Assembly (NCBI RefSeq): GCF_000499785.1
Contig: NZ_HG726021.1
Location: 126,717-190,716 of the forward strand
Origin: Bacteroides neonati
GTDB taxonomy: Bacteria > Bacteroidota > Bacteroidia > Bacteroidales > Bacteroidaceae
DNA length: 64,000 bases
Reading direction: 5' to 3'
The notes under the pieces were generated by a model. That model did no database searches, was not told where the DNA came from, and saw only the letters and a list, made by a program, of their open reading frames with translations. Below, one piece after another: positions 16,763-23,947 of the stretch (its first letter is position 1; every line of letters begins with the position of its first letter). A program made the position numbers and the translations under genes.

Positions 16763-16978
16763 ATGGAAGAGCAAAGCAATCTATCTCCTGACCAAAGCCA
16801 AGAAGAACAATCTTCTAAGCGTCCAGATAACTGTGTTCCTGATAGTTTTACAGGCCTCCCAATAGATGGTTTAATCGGAGGCCCTTTAAGAGCAGCTGCT
16901 GAAGCACAGCAAGAATTGGCAAATAGCACAAAAGAATTCTTGGGAAAAATGGCAGCTGAAGAAAAGAAAGATCAATAG
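16763..16978 (+). CDS. Short DUF2589-like protein
   Basis: 71 residues. The central DGLIGGPLRAAAEAQQELANSTKEFL resembles the conserved start of DUF2589 proteins (LIGxPLxAAxxAQ followed by a helix). Full family members are about 150-200 residues, so this is a short version carrying only that helix between disordered Glu/Ser/Gln-rich ends. The function of DUF2589 is unknown. It is a stand-alone cassette. Confidence 0.55.
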   Translation: MEEQSNLSPDQSQEEQSSKRPDNCVPDSFTGLPIDGLIGGPLRAAAEAQQELANSTKEFLGKMAAEEKKDQ

Positions 16979-17006
16979 ATACTTTGTGTTGATAATATGC
17001 TATTTG

Positions 17007-17072
17007 CTTTTGTTATGCCTCTTTGGAAGTGAGTTCCCCATTTTGATTATTCAATGCTTATTTGTATGTTTG
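17007..17072 (+). promoter_or_regulatory. Duplicated promoter segment, copy B
   Basis: TTTG (17042-17045), 19 bases, TATGTTTG (17065-17072). It aligns over its full length with 11811-11876. It drives the secreted-protein gene at 17102. Confidence 0.8.
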
Positions 17073-17101
17073 TAGTAAAGTTGAACTTAATATACAAACA
17101 C

Positions 17102-17497
17102 ATGAATAGAATTTTATTAGCTTTTCTCTTTTCTTTTATCGCGATTGCATTACTTGCTCAAACACCATATAAAGCATATTGTAATCTTATTGGCGATGAG
17201 AACTCTCTAAAGAAAGGAATCGTAAGCGTGAGCATTGACTATGGGCAAGAGGACTTGAAGGACAATAAGTTTGTCGATGAAAATGGGAAAGAAATCAAGT
17301 TTAGGACGATGGTTTCTGCTGCGAACTTTATGTCTAAGTTGGGATGGAGATTAGAACAAGTATATAATCGTTACGACAAAATCGACGATAGCCCAATTAT
17401 TATTTGGGTTTTATCCAAAGAAGTTAATTCTGATGCGGAAATAACAAATGGATTTCAAACAAAGCAAATGTATACTAAATTGCGAGTATCTCAATAA
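17102..17497 (+). CDS. Small secreted protein
   Basis: 131 residues from ATG 17102. The in-frame ATG at 17054 lies inside the promoter and is rejected. The Sec signal peptide MNRILLAFLFSFIAIALLAQ predicts a mature periplasmic or secreted protein of about 110 residues. The mature part is mixed alpha/beta with one Cys. It resembles short secreted Bacteroidales proteins of unknown function. It has its own promoter and terminator. Confidence 0.7.
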   Translation: MNRILLAFLFSFIAIALLAQTPYKAYCNLIGDENSLKKGIVSVSIDYGQEDLKDNKFVDENGKEIKFRTMVSAANFMSKLGWRLEQVYNRYDKIDDSPIIIWVLSKEVNSDAEITNGFQTKQMYTKLRVSQ

Positions 17498-17503
17498 TTT
17501 ATA

Positions 17504-17526
17504 GGCAGCCCAATAAGCTGCCTTTA
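17504..17526 (+). terminator. Intrinsic terminator after the secreted-protein gene
   Basis: GGCAGC (17504-17509), loop, GCTGCC (17517-17522), then TTTATTC. Confidence 0.75.
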
Positions 17527-17599
17527 TTCATTCCGTGCTCCTGGACACATAGCCTATCAAGCGCCATATACCCCATCTTGTACGCTCTCTGATCGGTGT

Positions 17600-17613
17600 C
17601 GCCAAATTTGGCG
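17600..17613. promoter_or_regulatory. 14-bp perfect palindrome upstream of rnlA
   Basis: CGCCAAATTTGGCG at 17600-17613 lies 54 bases upstream of the rnlA -33 box. A perfect dyad of this kind is a candidate operator for a dimeric regulator. Confidence 0.45.
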
Positions 17614-17666
17614 GCTCCCGGAAATGTTTTTTTGTATGAATATGTTGAAAAAATACTCAATATTTT

Positions 17667-17697
17667 ATTGTTGGGTGTTTTTTAATGTGTATCTTTG
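17667..17697 (+). promoter_or_regulatory. rnlAB promoter
   Basis: ATTG (17667-17670), 19 bases, TATCTTTG (17690-17697). The box ends 12 bases before ATG 17710, so the leader is only a few bases long. Confidence 0.7.
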
Positions 17698-17709
17698 CAC
17701 AAAAATTGA

Positions 17710-18744
17710 ATGAAAGGTCTTAAATTAAATAGAGAGAAATTACATAATCATATAGATACAGAGCTTTCTAAAACTTTCCAAGTAACTAAAGACATAAAAC
17801 CTAATAGTCTAACAATATTTAAGTTTATAGTTACAGGCTCTCCCATAGCAATGTTAAATATCTACGAGAATCATGATGGAACAACGACTCTTAACTATAA
17901 AGTTGGTGCAAATCAAGACTTATCTAAAGAGATTGCAGAACAGTTAGTAGGCATCTGTCAGATAAAAGAATTTAAGTCTAATAGCTTTTATATAAAAAGT
18001 ATTAGAGATGAAGATTTTGAAACGATGTTGTCCTTTTTGGTTGATGGAGGTAATACTATTGATAGTGATAACACAGAACAAAAAGGGAAAAGAATTGTTA
18101 ATGTAAAAGGGAAACAAGGTGATTCAATCGCTATTATAAAGCATTCAAATAATGCATTCCAAGTTCAAGGAAAACCAATTTTATTATTTAATGAAGTGAT
18201 AGAATTGTTATCAGAACTAATGCCGTTTAAAGATGTTATTGAGCAACAATTAGCTTTTTATGAAACTAATTTAACTACAAGTGATATTTTAGGTGAATTA
18301 AAAAATAAATTACCTAGTACACATGAGTTGATTGAAGATAAGATAAAAGTAATTTTAACACCTAGTTTGGCGTTATCAAAGATAGGAATAGAACTTCAGG
18401 ATTATTCTGCATATGCATTTCCTGCTTTGAGAGCACTTGAAGGAGTGTTAAAACAAATATTCAAAAAGAACGGCATTATAATTACCAAAGAAGGTTTTGG
18501 TGAATACATAGTGAAAGATAGAAGTAGTTATATTTTTACAGATGATGGTAAAGAAAAAATCTCAAAAGTTGCAATTCAGAGCAAAATCTGCAATTTGTAT
18601 AAGTACTATAATATTCATCGACACGCCTTGTTTCATGTAGATGGAGGAGTGGGAACAACGAAAATAATTTTAAAACAAGAATCTGATGATATTATTAAAA
18701 AAACATTGGAATTAATTGAAGATTCAATGATTTGTTTAAATTGA
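17710..18744 (+). CDS. rnlA: RnlA-family toxin (HEPN mRNA endoribonuclease)
   Basis: 344 residues, close to the E. coli K-12 RnlA length (357). The C-terminal part has YAFPALRALEGVLKQIF and YYNIHRHALFHVDG, in which R-x4-H is the HEPN catalytic motif. The family cleaves mRNA after phage infection when its antitoxin is lost; in E. coli it acts against T4 lacking dmd. The rnlB-like gene follows after one base, as in known rnlAB operons. The N-terminal repeated domain is present, so the toxin appears intact. Confidence 0.85.
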   Translation: MKGLKLNREKLHNHIDTELSKTFQVTKDIKPNSLTIFKFIVTGSPIAMLNIYENHDGTTTLNYKVGANQDLSKEIAEQLVGICQIKEFKSNSFYIKSIRDEDFETMLSFLVDGGNTIDSDNTEQKGKRIVNVKGKQGDSIAIIKHSNNAFQVQGKPILLFNEVIELLSELMPFKDVIEQQLAFYETNLTTSDILGELKNKLPSTHELIEDKIKVILTPSLALSKIGIELQDYSAYAFPALRALEGVLKQIFKKNGIIITKEGFGEYIVKDRSSYIFTDDGKEKISKVAIQSKICNLYKYYNIHRHALFHVDGGVGTTKIILKQESDDIIKKTLELIEDSMICLN

Positions 18745-18745
18745 C

Positions 18746-19126
18746 ATGAGGACAAGTGATTACATATTAAAAAAGACTGCTGATAATAAATATTCGTATT
18801 TATTATTGACGACTAGTATGTCTCGACTTGATGATTATATCTATGATGTTGAGATTGAATTGTTGTCTAAAAAAGTATCTGAGGGATTTATCATTTTTGA
18901 TTTATTACTCAATAATAATATTCAAGATAGATTCTACCAATGTTTTTTTAATGGAAAACGATTTGAGATAAATAAACTTACAAAGATTGATTCCAAAGAG
19001 ATAAATATAAAAATAATCAGAACGAGTTCATGTTTCTATGTAAAGAACATGGATTTATTTGATAGTCTTTTTTTTACAAATGACTTTAAGGTGGATTTAA
19101 GAAAAAAACTAATTGAATTACTCTAA
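18746..19126 (+). CDS. rnlB: RnlB-family antitoxin
   Basis: 126 residues (E. coli RnlB has 123). It is placed one base after rnlA. GFIIFDLLLNNN followed by RFYQCFF resembles the FDLL...NG...RF signature of RnlB. Family knowledge: it binds RnlA, blocks its nuclease and is unstable. Sequence similarity is weak by eye, so the call leans on the pairing. It is the last + strand cargo gene before the convergent umuC. Confidence 0.8.
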   Translation: MRTSDYILKKTADNKYSYLLLTTSMSRLDDYIYDVEIELLSKKVSEGFIIFDLLLNNNIQDRFYQCFFNGKRFEINKLTKIDSKEINIKIIRTSSCFYVKNMDLFDSLFFTNDFKVDLRKKLIELL

Positions 19127-19293
19127 TTATTTTGATTAACATATTGGTTTCTTTGCCACTTTCTTCTCCGCATATGATCATGGAAAGTAGCCGGTCGGTA
19201 GTTCTGTAAGCCCCCGATAAAGCATCCATTTTCTTACTAAAGCGTTTAGATCAAGTATATCGGTTGTATGATCTTTAGAGAAGTCTTAGTCTT

Positions 19294-20556
19294 TTATTCA
19301 CACGATATCTGAATAAGATCGTCCAGATTGGTCGTATAGTTATGAGATATGAACTCTCGTTTTAGCTTCCAATTATGGTTTCCTGCCTGTATTGCTAGCT
19401 GAATACGGTTACTTCCGTTCTTCCGGTTTATCTCGTCTACAACAGATAGAAGCCGTTTCTGCTTGTCTGTGTCGCGCGGATCGAACAAGTCACGAATAAT
19501 CGTCTGCTCATTGCCGATATCGGAGACTATTACACCGGCCTTTTTAAATTGGTAGCCTTCGCGGTAGATACTTGTTAGTGCCATGCGTGCGTAAGCAATA
19601 AGCTCTACTGTATCGTTGGTGGCAAAGGGTAGTGTGATTACTTTGTTCTGTGAATATTGCATCAAGTCCTCCCGGTGTCGATTGGTGTATATAAACACCA
19701 TGATTACCTTTGCACAACACTTCTGTTCCCTGAGCTTCTTGGCACAGGCAGAAGTGAAGTTAGCCACAGCTTCCATCAGCGTATCGAATGATGAAATCAT
19801 TTCGCCGAACGATCTGCTGGTGCAGATTGTTTGCTTCTGAGAAACGGTTTCCATTTCAATACAAGGAATACCTCGTAATTCTTTCCATGTGCGTACACCA
19901 GTAACAGTCATTTTGGAGCGCACCCATGACTCGCTTTTTTGAGTTAAGTCGTAGGCGGTGTTTACACCGTGGTAATTGAGCATCTTTACCAGTCGGCGGC
20001 CAATGCCCCATACGTCGCCAACATCAAACAGCTTCAATGCTTTCTCTCGCTTCTCGTCACTGTCGATGATGCAAGCCCCTTTATAACGAGGGTATTTCTT
20101 TGCAAATTTACTGGCTACTTTTGCAAGGGTTTTCGTTGGGGCAATTCCCATGCTTACCGGGATTCCTGTGCTTTTTGTTGTTGTCCTTACGATCATCTGT
20201 CCGTACTCGTGTAGGTCGTATTTCTCAAAGCCATTGAGGTTTAGAAAGGCTTCATCGATGGAATAAACCTCCATGTCTTCAACGAAGGTGCTAAGAGTTG
20301 ACATAACGCGGTGTGACATATCGCCGTAGAGTGAATAGTTAGAAGAGAAAGCTACTAACTTATTTGAGGAAAGCAGCGGCTTGATCTTGAATGCCGGCTG
20401 CCCCATTGGGATGCCGAGCCTCTTTGCCTCTTCTGATCGGGATATGACGCATCCGTCGTTATTGCTAAGTACCACGACGGGGAATGATCGGAGCGCCGGG
20501 TTAAAAACACGTTCACACGATACGAAGAAGTTATTGCAATCTACCAATCCGTACAT
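19294..20556 (-). CDS. umuC: UmuC-like Y-family DNA polymerase (Pol V catalytic subunit)
   Basis: 420 residues from ATG 20556 (MYGLVDCNNFFVSCER). The longer frame up to 20688 overlaps umuD and is rejected. Y-family motifs are visible: DCNNFFVSCE with the first catalytic Asp, SNNDGCVISRS, and YSIDEAFLNL with the catalytic Asp-Glu pair. It performs translesion DNA synthesis together with processed UmuD. One base separates it from the umuD stop, so they form an operon. Phage- or plasmid-borne umuDC may raise mutation rates or repair during induction. Confidence 0.93.
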   Translation of the reverse strand: MYGLVDCNNFFVSCERVFNPALRSFPVVVLSNNDGCVISRSEEAKRLGIPMGQPAFKIKPLLSSNKLVAFSSNYSLYGDMSHRVMSTLSTFVEDMEVYSIDEAFLNLNGFEKYDLHEYGQMIVRTTTKSTGIPVSMGIAPTKTLAKVASKFAKKYPRYKGACIIDSDEKREKALKLFDVGDVWGIGRRLVKMLNYHGVNTAYDLTQKSESWVRSKMTVTGVRTWKELRGIPCIEMETVSQKQTICTSRSFGEMISSFDTLMEAVANFTSACAKKLREQKCCAKVIMVFIYTNRHREDLMQYSQNKVITLPFATNDTVELIAYARMALTSIYREGYQFKKAGVIVSDIGNEQTIIRDLFDPRDTDKQKRLLSVVDEINRKNGSNRIQLAIQAGNHNWKLKREFISHNYTTNLDDLIQISCE

Positions 20557-20557
20557 A

Positions 20558-20998
20558 TTACTTTCTTCTGCGTCGATTCTTCTTGATGGTATAGGTGACG
20601 ATTCCCCAGACGATGAAATCGTTTTCTGATGTGATGGGTATCTCCGGATAGGCTTTGTTTGAGGGTACAAGCCATATAATCGCTGCATCTATCCGCACGC
20701 GCTTTAATGTAAACTCTCCATCGACGAAGCACACGGCGAGATCATCGTTCATTAATTCGAGGGACTTATCGATCACGAGGATATCTCCATCTTCTATTCC
20801 CTCTTCTTTCATGGAATCTCCTTTGACCCGTCCATAGAATGTTGATGATGGGTGCGGAACGAGTTCTTTATTCAAATCGATGGATAGTTCCATGTAATCC
20901 TGAGCGGGCGATGGAAAGCCTGCACGTATCCCTTCTTCGGCATATGGAAGAGGGAGCGTGGTTGATGTGTCGGATGAATAAAGCTCGAGATTTTTCAT
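20558..20998 (-). CDS. umuD: UmuD-like S24 peptidase (Pol V accessory)
   Basis: 146 residues. Ala26-Gly27 forms the self-cleavage site (IRAGFPSP), Ser62 in GDSM is the nucleophile and Lys99 in FTLKRV is the general base; spacing equals that of E. coli UmuD (24/25, 60, 97). It is cleaved with RecA help and then joins UmuC. A palindrome overlaps its promoter. The protein has no DNA-binding domain, so it is not a LexA. Confidence 0.92.
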   Translation of the reverse strand: MKNLELYSSDTSTTLPLPYAEEGIRAGFPSPAQDYMELSIDLNKELVPHPSSTFYGRVKGDSMKEEGIEDGDILVIDKSLELMNDDLAVCFVDGEFTLKRVRIDAAIIWLVPSNKAYPEIPITSENDFIVWGIVTYTIKKNRRRRK

Positions 20999-21002
20999 AG
21001 CA

Positions 21003-21026
21003 CAAAGGTAATGCTTGTTCTGAACA
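21003..21026 (-). promoter_or_regulatory. umuDC promoter with an 11-bp palindromic operator
   Basis: On the minus strand TACCTTTG (21010-21003) is the -7 box. TGTTCTGAACA (21016-21026), a perfect odd dyad, lies just upstream, between the -7 and the expected -33 position. The -33 box is poor. A repressor bound here would block the promoter, as in DNA-damage control. The regulator is unknown. Confidence 0.6.
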
Positions 21027-21082
21027 CAGATTACTTTTCTTATGAATTTTTGAGTTAAATGAAATGCATTATAGGTATATGA

Positions 21083-21556
21083 TTAGTATAGGTATTTGGT
21101 TAATTCTTCGATTGCTTCAGAAGCTGATCTGACAATCACGTATTTACTTCTACAAGATTCAGCTTGCCGTTGAAATTCTTTTTGTTCATCTGACTGTCGG
21201 CCGATGGATGTCTTAAATTCTAATAGAAGAGAAGCGTATCCCTTTTTAGGAATCAGCAGTATCACATCGGCAACCCCTCTCCTAACCCCTTGACGCTTCA
21301 TATTTGCAGCTTCTATTTTGTGCCGGCTACCACCATTGGGAACGGCAAACAGTAACTTCTCTGGGATTTCGGGAAATAGATCTGACACTTGCTTGAAGAA
21401 TTCTGTTTGTATGCGAGCTTCTTCATTGTCGTGTGATTTCTTCTTACGCGATGGGTTACGCTGTTCGGCATAACAGTTGTAACAGCAGTATCCGGATTCT
21501 GTTTTAATCACGGATACTGTTGATCTTTGGCATATAATGCAGATTTCTTCTTTCAT
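21083..21556 (-). CDS. VRR-NUC domain nuclease with N-terminal zinc finger
   Basis: 157 residues. Four N-terminal cysteines (CIIC ... CCYNC) suggest a zinc knuckle. The rest carries the VRR-NUC (PD-(D/E)XK) core: E of the first helix, NGGSRHKIEAANMKRQGVRRGVADVILL with the catalytic Asp, then LEFKTSIG with the ExK pair. In phages these act as Holliday-junction-type or DNA-processing nucleases. It is in the early operon. Confidence 0.85.
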   Translation of the reverse strand: MKEEICIICQRSTVSVIKTESGYCCYNCYAEQRNPSRKKKSHDNEEARIQTEFFKQVSDLFPEIPEKLLFAVPNGGSRHKIEAANMKRQGVRRGVADVILLIPKKGYASLLLEFKTSIGRQSDEQKEFQRQAESCRSKYVIVRSASEAIEELTKYLY

Positions 21557-21716
21557 TTCCTATTGAGTATTATACTCGATGTACACCTTAGTCGGTGAAC
21601 GAAAGAGTGTGTTATGAATATTTGTTTGTTAAAAGTGAAATTAATTACGTTAACTGTTAACGAGTTTATTATATCTATTAAACCATGTTATAAGACACGC
21701 TGATTTGGTTTAGAAA

Positions 21717-21747
21717 TTTGGAAGTTTCCAGAAAATCCGTACATTTG
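21717..21747 (+). promoter_or_regulatory. Consensus promoter of a candidate small RNA
   Basis: TTTG (21717-21720), 19 bases, TACATTTG (21740-21747), both boxes at full consensus on the strand opposite the surrounding genes. Confidence 0.75.
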
Positions 21748-21753
21748 TACTGT

Positions 21754-21817
21754 GTTTTTCATAGTATTAGATTTAAGGTTAACAAAGATTGCTCGTCTGG
21801 GAAGATGGGCTTTTTTT
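21754..21817 (+). ncRNA. Candidate ~64-nt small RNA
   Basis: About seven bases after the consensus promoter a short transcript would begin and end at an intrinsic terminator: GCTCGTCT (21791-21798), loop, AGATGGGC (21803-21810), then seven T. No ORF fits. It lies in the 292-base gap between the VRR-NUC and DUF551 genes, antisense to the early operon. It could alternatively be an attenuated leader with nothing behind it. Confidence 0.5.
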
Positions 21818-21848
21818 ATGCCCATATGGAAGATAGCCCCGTCCTTTA

Positions 21849-22160
21849 TCATTCGAGTATTAGTATCCAGTGAGTAACTTCGCCTATCTCTGCCAAACGC
21901 TCCACGTCGATATTAGCAGCAACGTAACATCTGCCATCGTTCATCTTTACGAGGACTTCATAAAGAGATTGTCCGTTGTCAGTATCAGGCAAGCGTTCTT
22001 CTACACTGATCCATGGGGATTGCTTGACTTGCCACTCTGCACCGGCTACGAATGCATTAGTCATATCCGTTCCGTCGAAAGGATAATCAAGACCTCCTTT
22101 GATGTTTGACTCGTAACACCTATCACGAAATTCTCTTGCTGCTTTTTCTAATTCACTCAT
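21849..22160 (-). CDS. DUF551-domain phage protein
   Basis: 103 residues. The C-terminal half carries the DUF551 signature WISVEERLPDTD followed by YEVLVKMNDG and a HWILILE end. The N-terminal half is helical (AAREFRDRCYES ... FVAGAEWQ), as often seen fused to DUF551 in phages. Its role is unknown. It overlaps the ASCH gene by four bases. Confidence 0.8.
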   Translation of the reverse strand: MSELEKAAREFRDRCYESNIKGGLDYPFDGTDMTNAFVAGAEWQVKQSPWISVEERLPDTDNGQSLYEVLVKMNDGRCYVAANIDVERLAEIGEVTHWILILE

Positions 22161-22570
22161 GTCTTACCTCCTTCCTCAATTACACCGGAATAGTCCCAGA
22201 AGCTCAACTTACCTTTTGCCGGTATAGGGTTGGCAAATAGTATCGGGTTGGCGAGTACCCAGTTATAAACTCCTTTCTCTGCCCATACAGACGGATGATT
22301 TTGTACGCAGTCTACTATCTCGACGCTGCCAATGATAGAGCCGAAAGGGAGACTACCAAACATGCACTCCTTTGCAATCGTAGCAAATGCGTCTTTAGCT
22401 TGTTCATCAGTCAAATTGACTTTAAATTTCTTTCCACGGAAACCACTTGCATGGATCAGTACTCTTTGCCCGATATACTTCTTAGGACACGCCCAAGTTC
22501 GGTTCTCGATGTCTTTGATGCCGTGGACGATTAAAGACGCCCAAGGCTGTTTGATGGTGATTGCTTTCAT
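22157..22570 (-). CDS. ASCH-domain protein
   Basis: 137 residues. MKAITIKQPWASLIVHGIKDIENRTWACP and GSIIGSVEIVDC are hallmarks of the ASCH/PUA-like fold (QPWA, KxxExR-like, G..G..E). ASCH proteins bind or act on RNA or modified nucleosides. It is complete and in the early operon. Confidence 0.88.
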   Translation of the reverse strand: MKAITIKQPWASLIVHGIKDIENRTWACPKKYIGQRVLIHASGFRGKKFKVNLTDEQAKDAFATIAKECMFGSLPFGSIIGSVEIVDCVQNHPSVWAEKGVYNWVLANPILFANPIPAKGKLSFWDYSGVIEEGGKT

Positions 22571-22689
22571 TTTTAATTAATTATTTCTATTTTTGCATTG
22601 TACAAATTAGAGTTTTGAATGGTTTCTATAGCCTATAACGACCATTCTGTAAATATTCTCTGATATTTTTATAACTAAAAAACAAAATT

Positions 22690-23100
22690 ATGAATCTACG
22701 AAAAAACGTTTTCTACCTATTAACGCTTACGATTTTAATGTTTACATCCTGTAGTAATGATGATGACGATAAAGGTGACGCTCAGGTATTGGTTACTGTA
22801 GTCAGTTCCGATAACAAACCTCTATCTAATGAAATCGTCCAAATGTTTGATGAAAAAACATATGAAGAATTCAAAAAGGATAATCGAATAACCCCGACGG
22901 CGTATGTACTGACCAACTCTAAAGGAGTAGCCACTTTCATTTTCACTCATGATGAGTGGTTCGGATCAAGCAAAGACAGATTCTTCACTTTCGCTGTTCA
23001 ATATGGAAGTGGTACAGAAAATTATGAAATATGGTCTTCGGGACGCACCATCCGTTCAGGTTCAGTAACACAAATAGAGTTGAAATTAGAATCTTTGTAA
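22690..23100 (+). CDS. Lipoprotein with Ig-like fold, + strand insert in early region
   Basis: 136 residues. Signal MNLRKNVFYLLTLTILMFTSC has a lipobox at Cys 21, followed by SNDDDDK, whose acidic residues after the Cys resemble the Bacteroidetes surface-export signal. The mature part is beta-rich (VLVTVVSSDNKPLSNEIVQ), similar to carboxypeptidase-regulatory or big-Ig folds. It stands alone against the minus-strand operon and has its own terminator, so it is probably a moron gene expressed in the lysogen and shown on the cell surface. Confidence 0.75.
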   Translation: MNLRKNVFYLLTLTILMFTSCSNDDDDKGDAQVLVTVVSSDNKPLSNEIVQMFDEKTYEEFKKDNRITPTAYVLTNSKGVATFIFTHDEWFGSSKDRFFTFAVQYGSGTENYEIWSSGRTIRSGSVTQIELKLESL

Positions 23101-23103
23101 ATA

Positions 23104-23166
23104 GCGATTTTATAGGCAAGCCCGTGGATTATAATTCCACGTGGCTACTTATCAAATCGCTTTTTT
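23104..23166 (+). terminator. Compound terminator hairpin after lipoprotein gene
   Basis: Outer stem GCGATTT (23104-23110) with AAATCGC (23154-23160) followed by TTTTTT. Inner stem CGTGGA (23123-23128) with TCCACG (23136-23141). The long, two-part stem is larger than a usual terminator. Confidence 0.65.
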
Positions 23167-23218
23167 GATTTTATCTTCAATGATATATATCCAATACTTC
23201 TTCATTCTTCACTTCCTT

Positions 23219-23803
23219 TTAATACTTTTTCCCGTGCATTCGCATACGGTATTGGTTATACTTCATTTTCTGCTCCACATGCCACATTAGGTCGATATTC
23301 AGATGCTTGGCAAAGCCGAGTATATCAAGCAATATCATCTCCGGTGCAATCGCAGAACGCCCAATCGGAGCAATACAGGAGCAAATAAACTTGGTTATGT
23401 GATAGACTGACTCAGTGAAAGACTTGCCTTGATAGGTAACGGCATATTCTTCAATCGTTTCAAGGTCAAAAGTATCTTCGTTAAGATATACCTCTCGTGC
23501 TCCGAATAAGTCAAGCAGGCGGATGAAGGCATCGGCAAGTTCATCTTCAACGGTATCCTTGATACATCGATTAAAAACATTGTTGAACTTTTCTTTTGAA
23601 GTGAGCCACCCTTGGCATTCTGTTATTTCGTTATATTCATATTTTTCTTTATCAAATCTCTGTCCTTTCCGATCTGCTTCTACCGCTTCGGAAAGCTCTG
23701 TTATAACGAGCATAAGGAAGTGTTGATCACTCGGGTTATTATCCCAGAAGCCCTTTGCTGCTGCATTTGCGTGAATTTGGTCACGTAGGTTGTTTAAATT
23801 CAT
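23219..23803 (-). CDS. MazG-like NTP pyrophosphohydrolase
   Basis: 194 residues. ITELSEAVEADRKG and VEDELADAFIRLLDL carry the ExxE ... ExxD metal-binding pattern of the all-alpha MazG/dUTPase-2 superfamily. Phage members cleave nucleoside triphosphates, adjusting pools or alarmones. The start overlaps the stop of the 41-residue gene upstream (ATGA). Confidence 0.8.
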   Translation of the reverse strand: MNLNNLRDQIHANAAAKGFWDNNPSDQHFLMLVITELSEAVEADRKGQRFDKEKYEYNEITECQGWLTSKEKFNNVFNRCIKDTVEDELADAFIRLLDLFGAREVYLNEDTFDLETIEEYAVTYQGKSFTESVYHITKFICSCIAPIGRSAIAPEMILLDILGFAKHLNIDLMWHVEQKMKYNQYRMRMHGKKY

Positions 23804-23925
23804 TGCTTTGTTTTTTTAGATTTTACTTTGATTGGATTCCACTTCTCACCTGTACCAAATTGATTAAGATGAAAGCCGTGGATTCGGAGCCAGTATTTAA
23901 AGGCTCTTATGCTCATTTGATTCAT
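23800..23925 (-). CDS. Short basic peptide between PAPS-reductase-like and MazG-like genes
   Basis: 41 codons from ATG 23925, or 38 from ATG 23916. It starts 22 bases after the previous stop and ends in TGA that overlaps ATG 23803, so it is well placed in the operon. The peptide has FKYWLRIHGFHLNQFGTGEKW and a Lys-rich end. No known family. Confidence 0.55.
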   Translation of the reverse strand: MNQMSIRAFKYWLRIHGFHLNQFGTGEKWNPIKVKSKKTKQ

Positions 23926-23947
23926 TACTTGTTTGGTTTGAGCCTAA

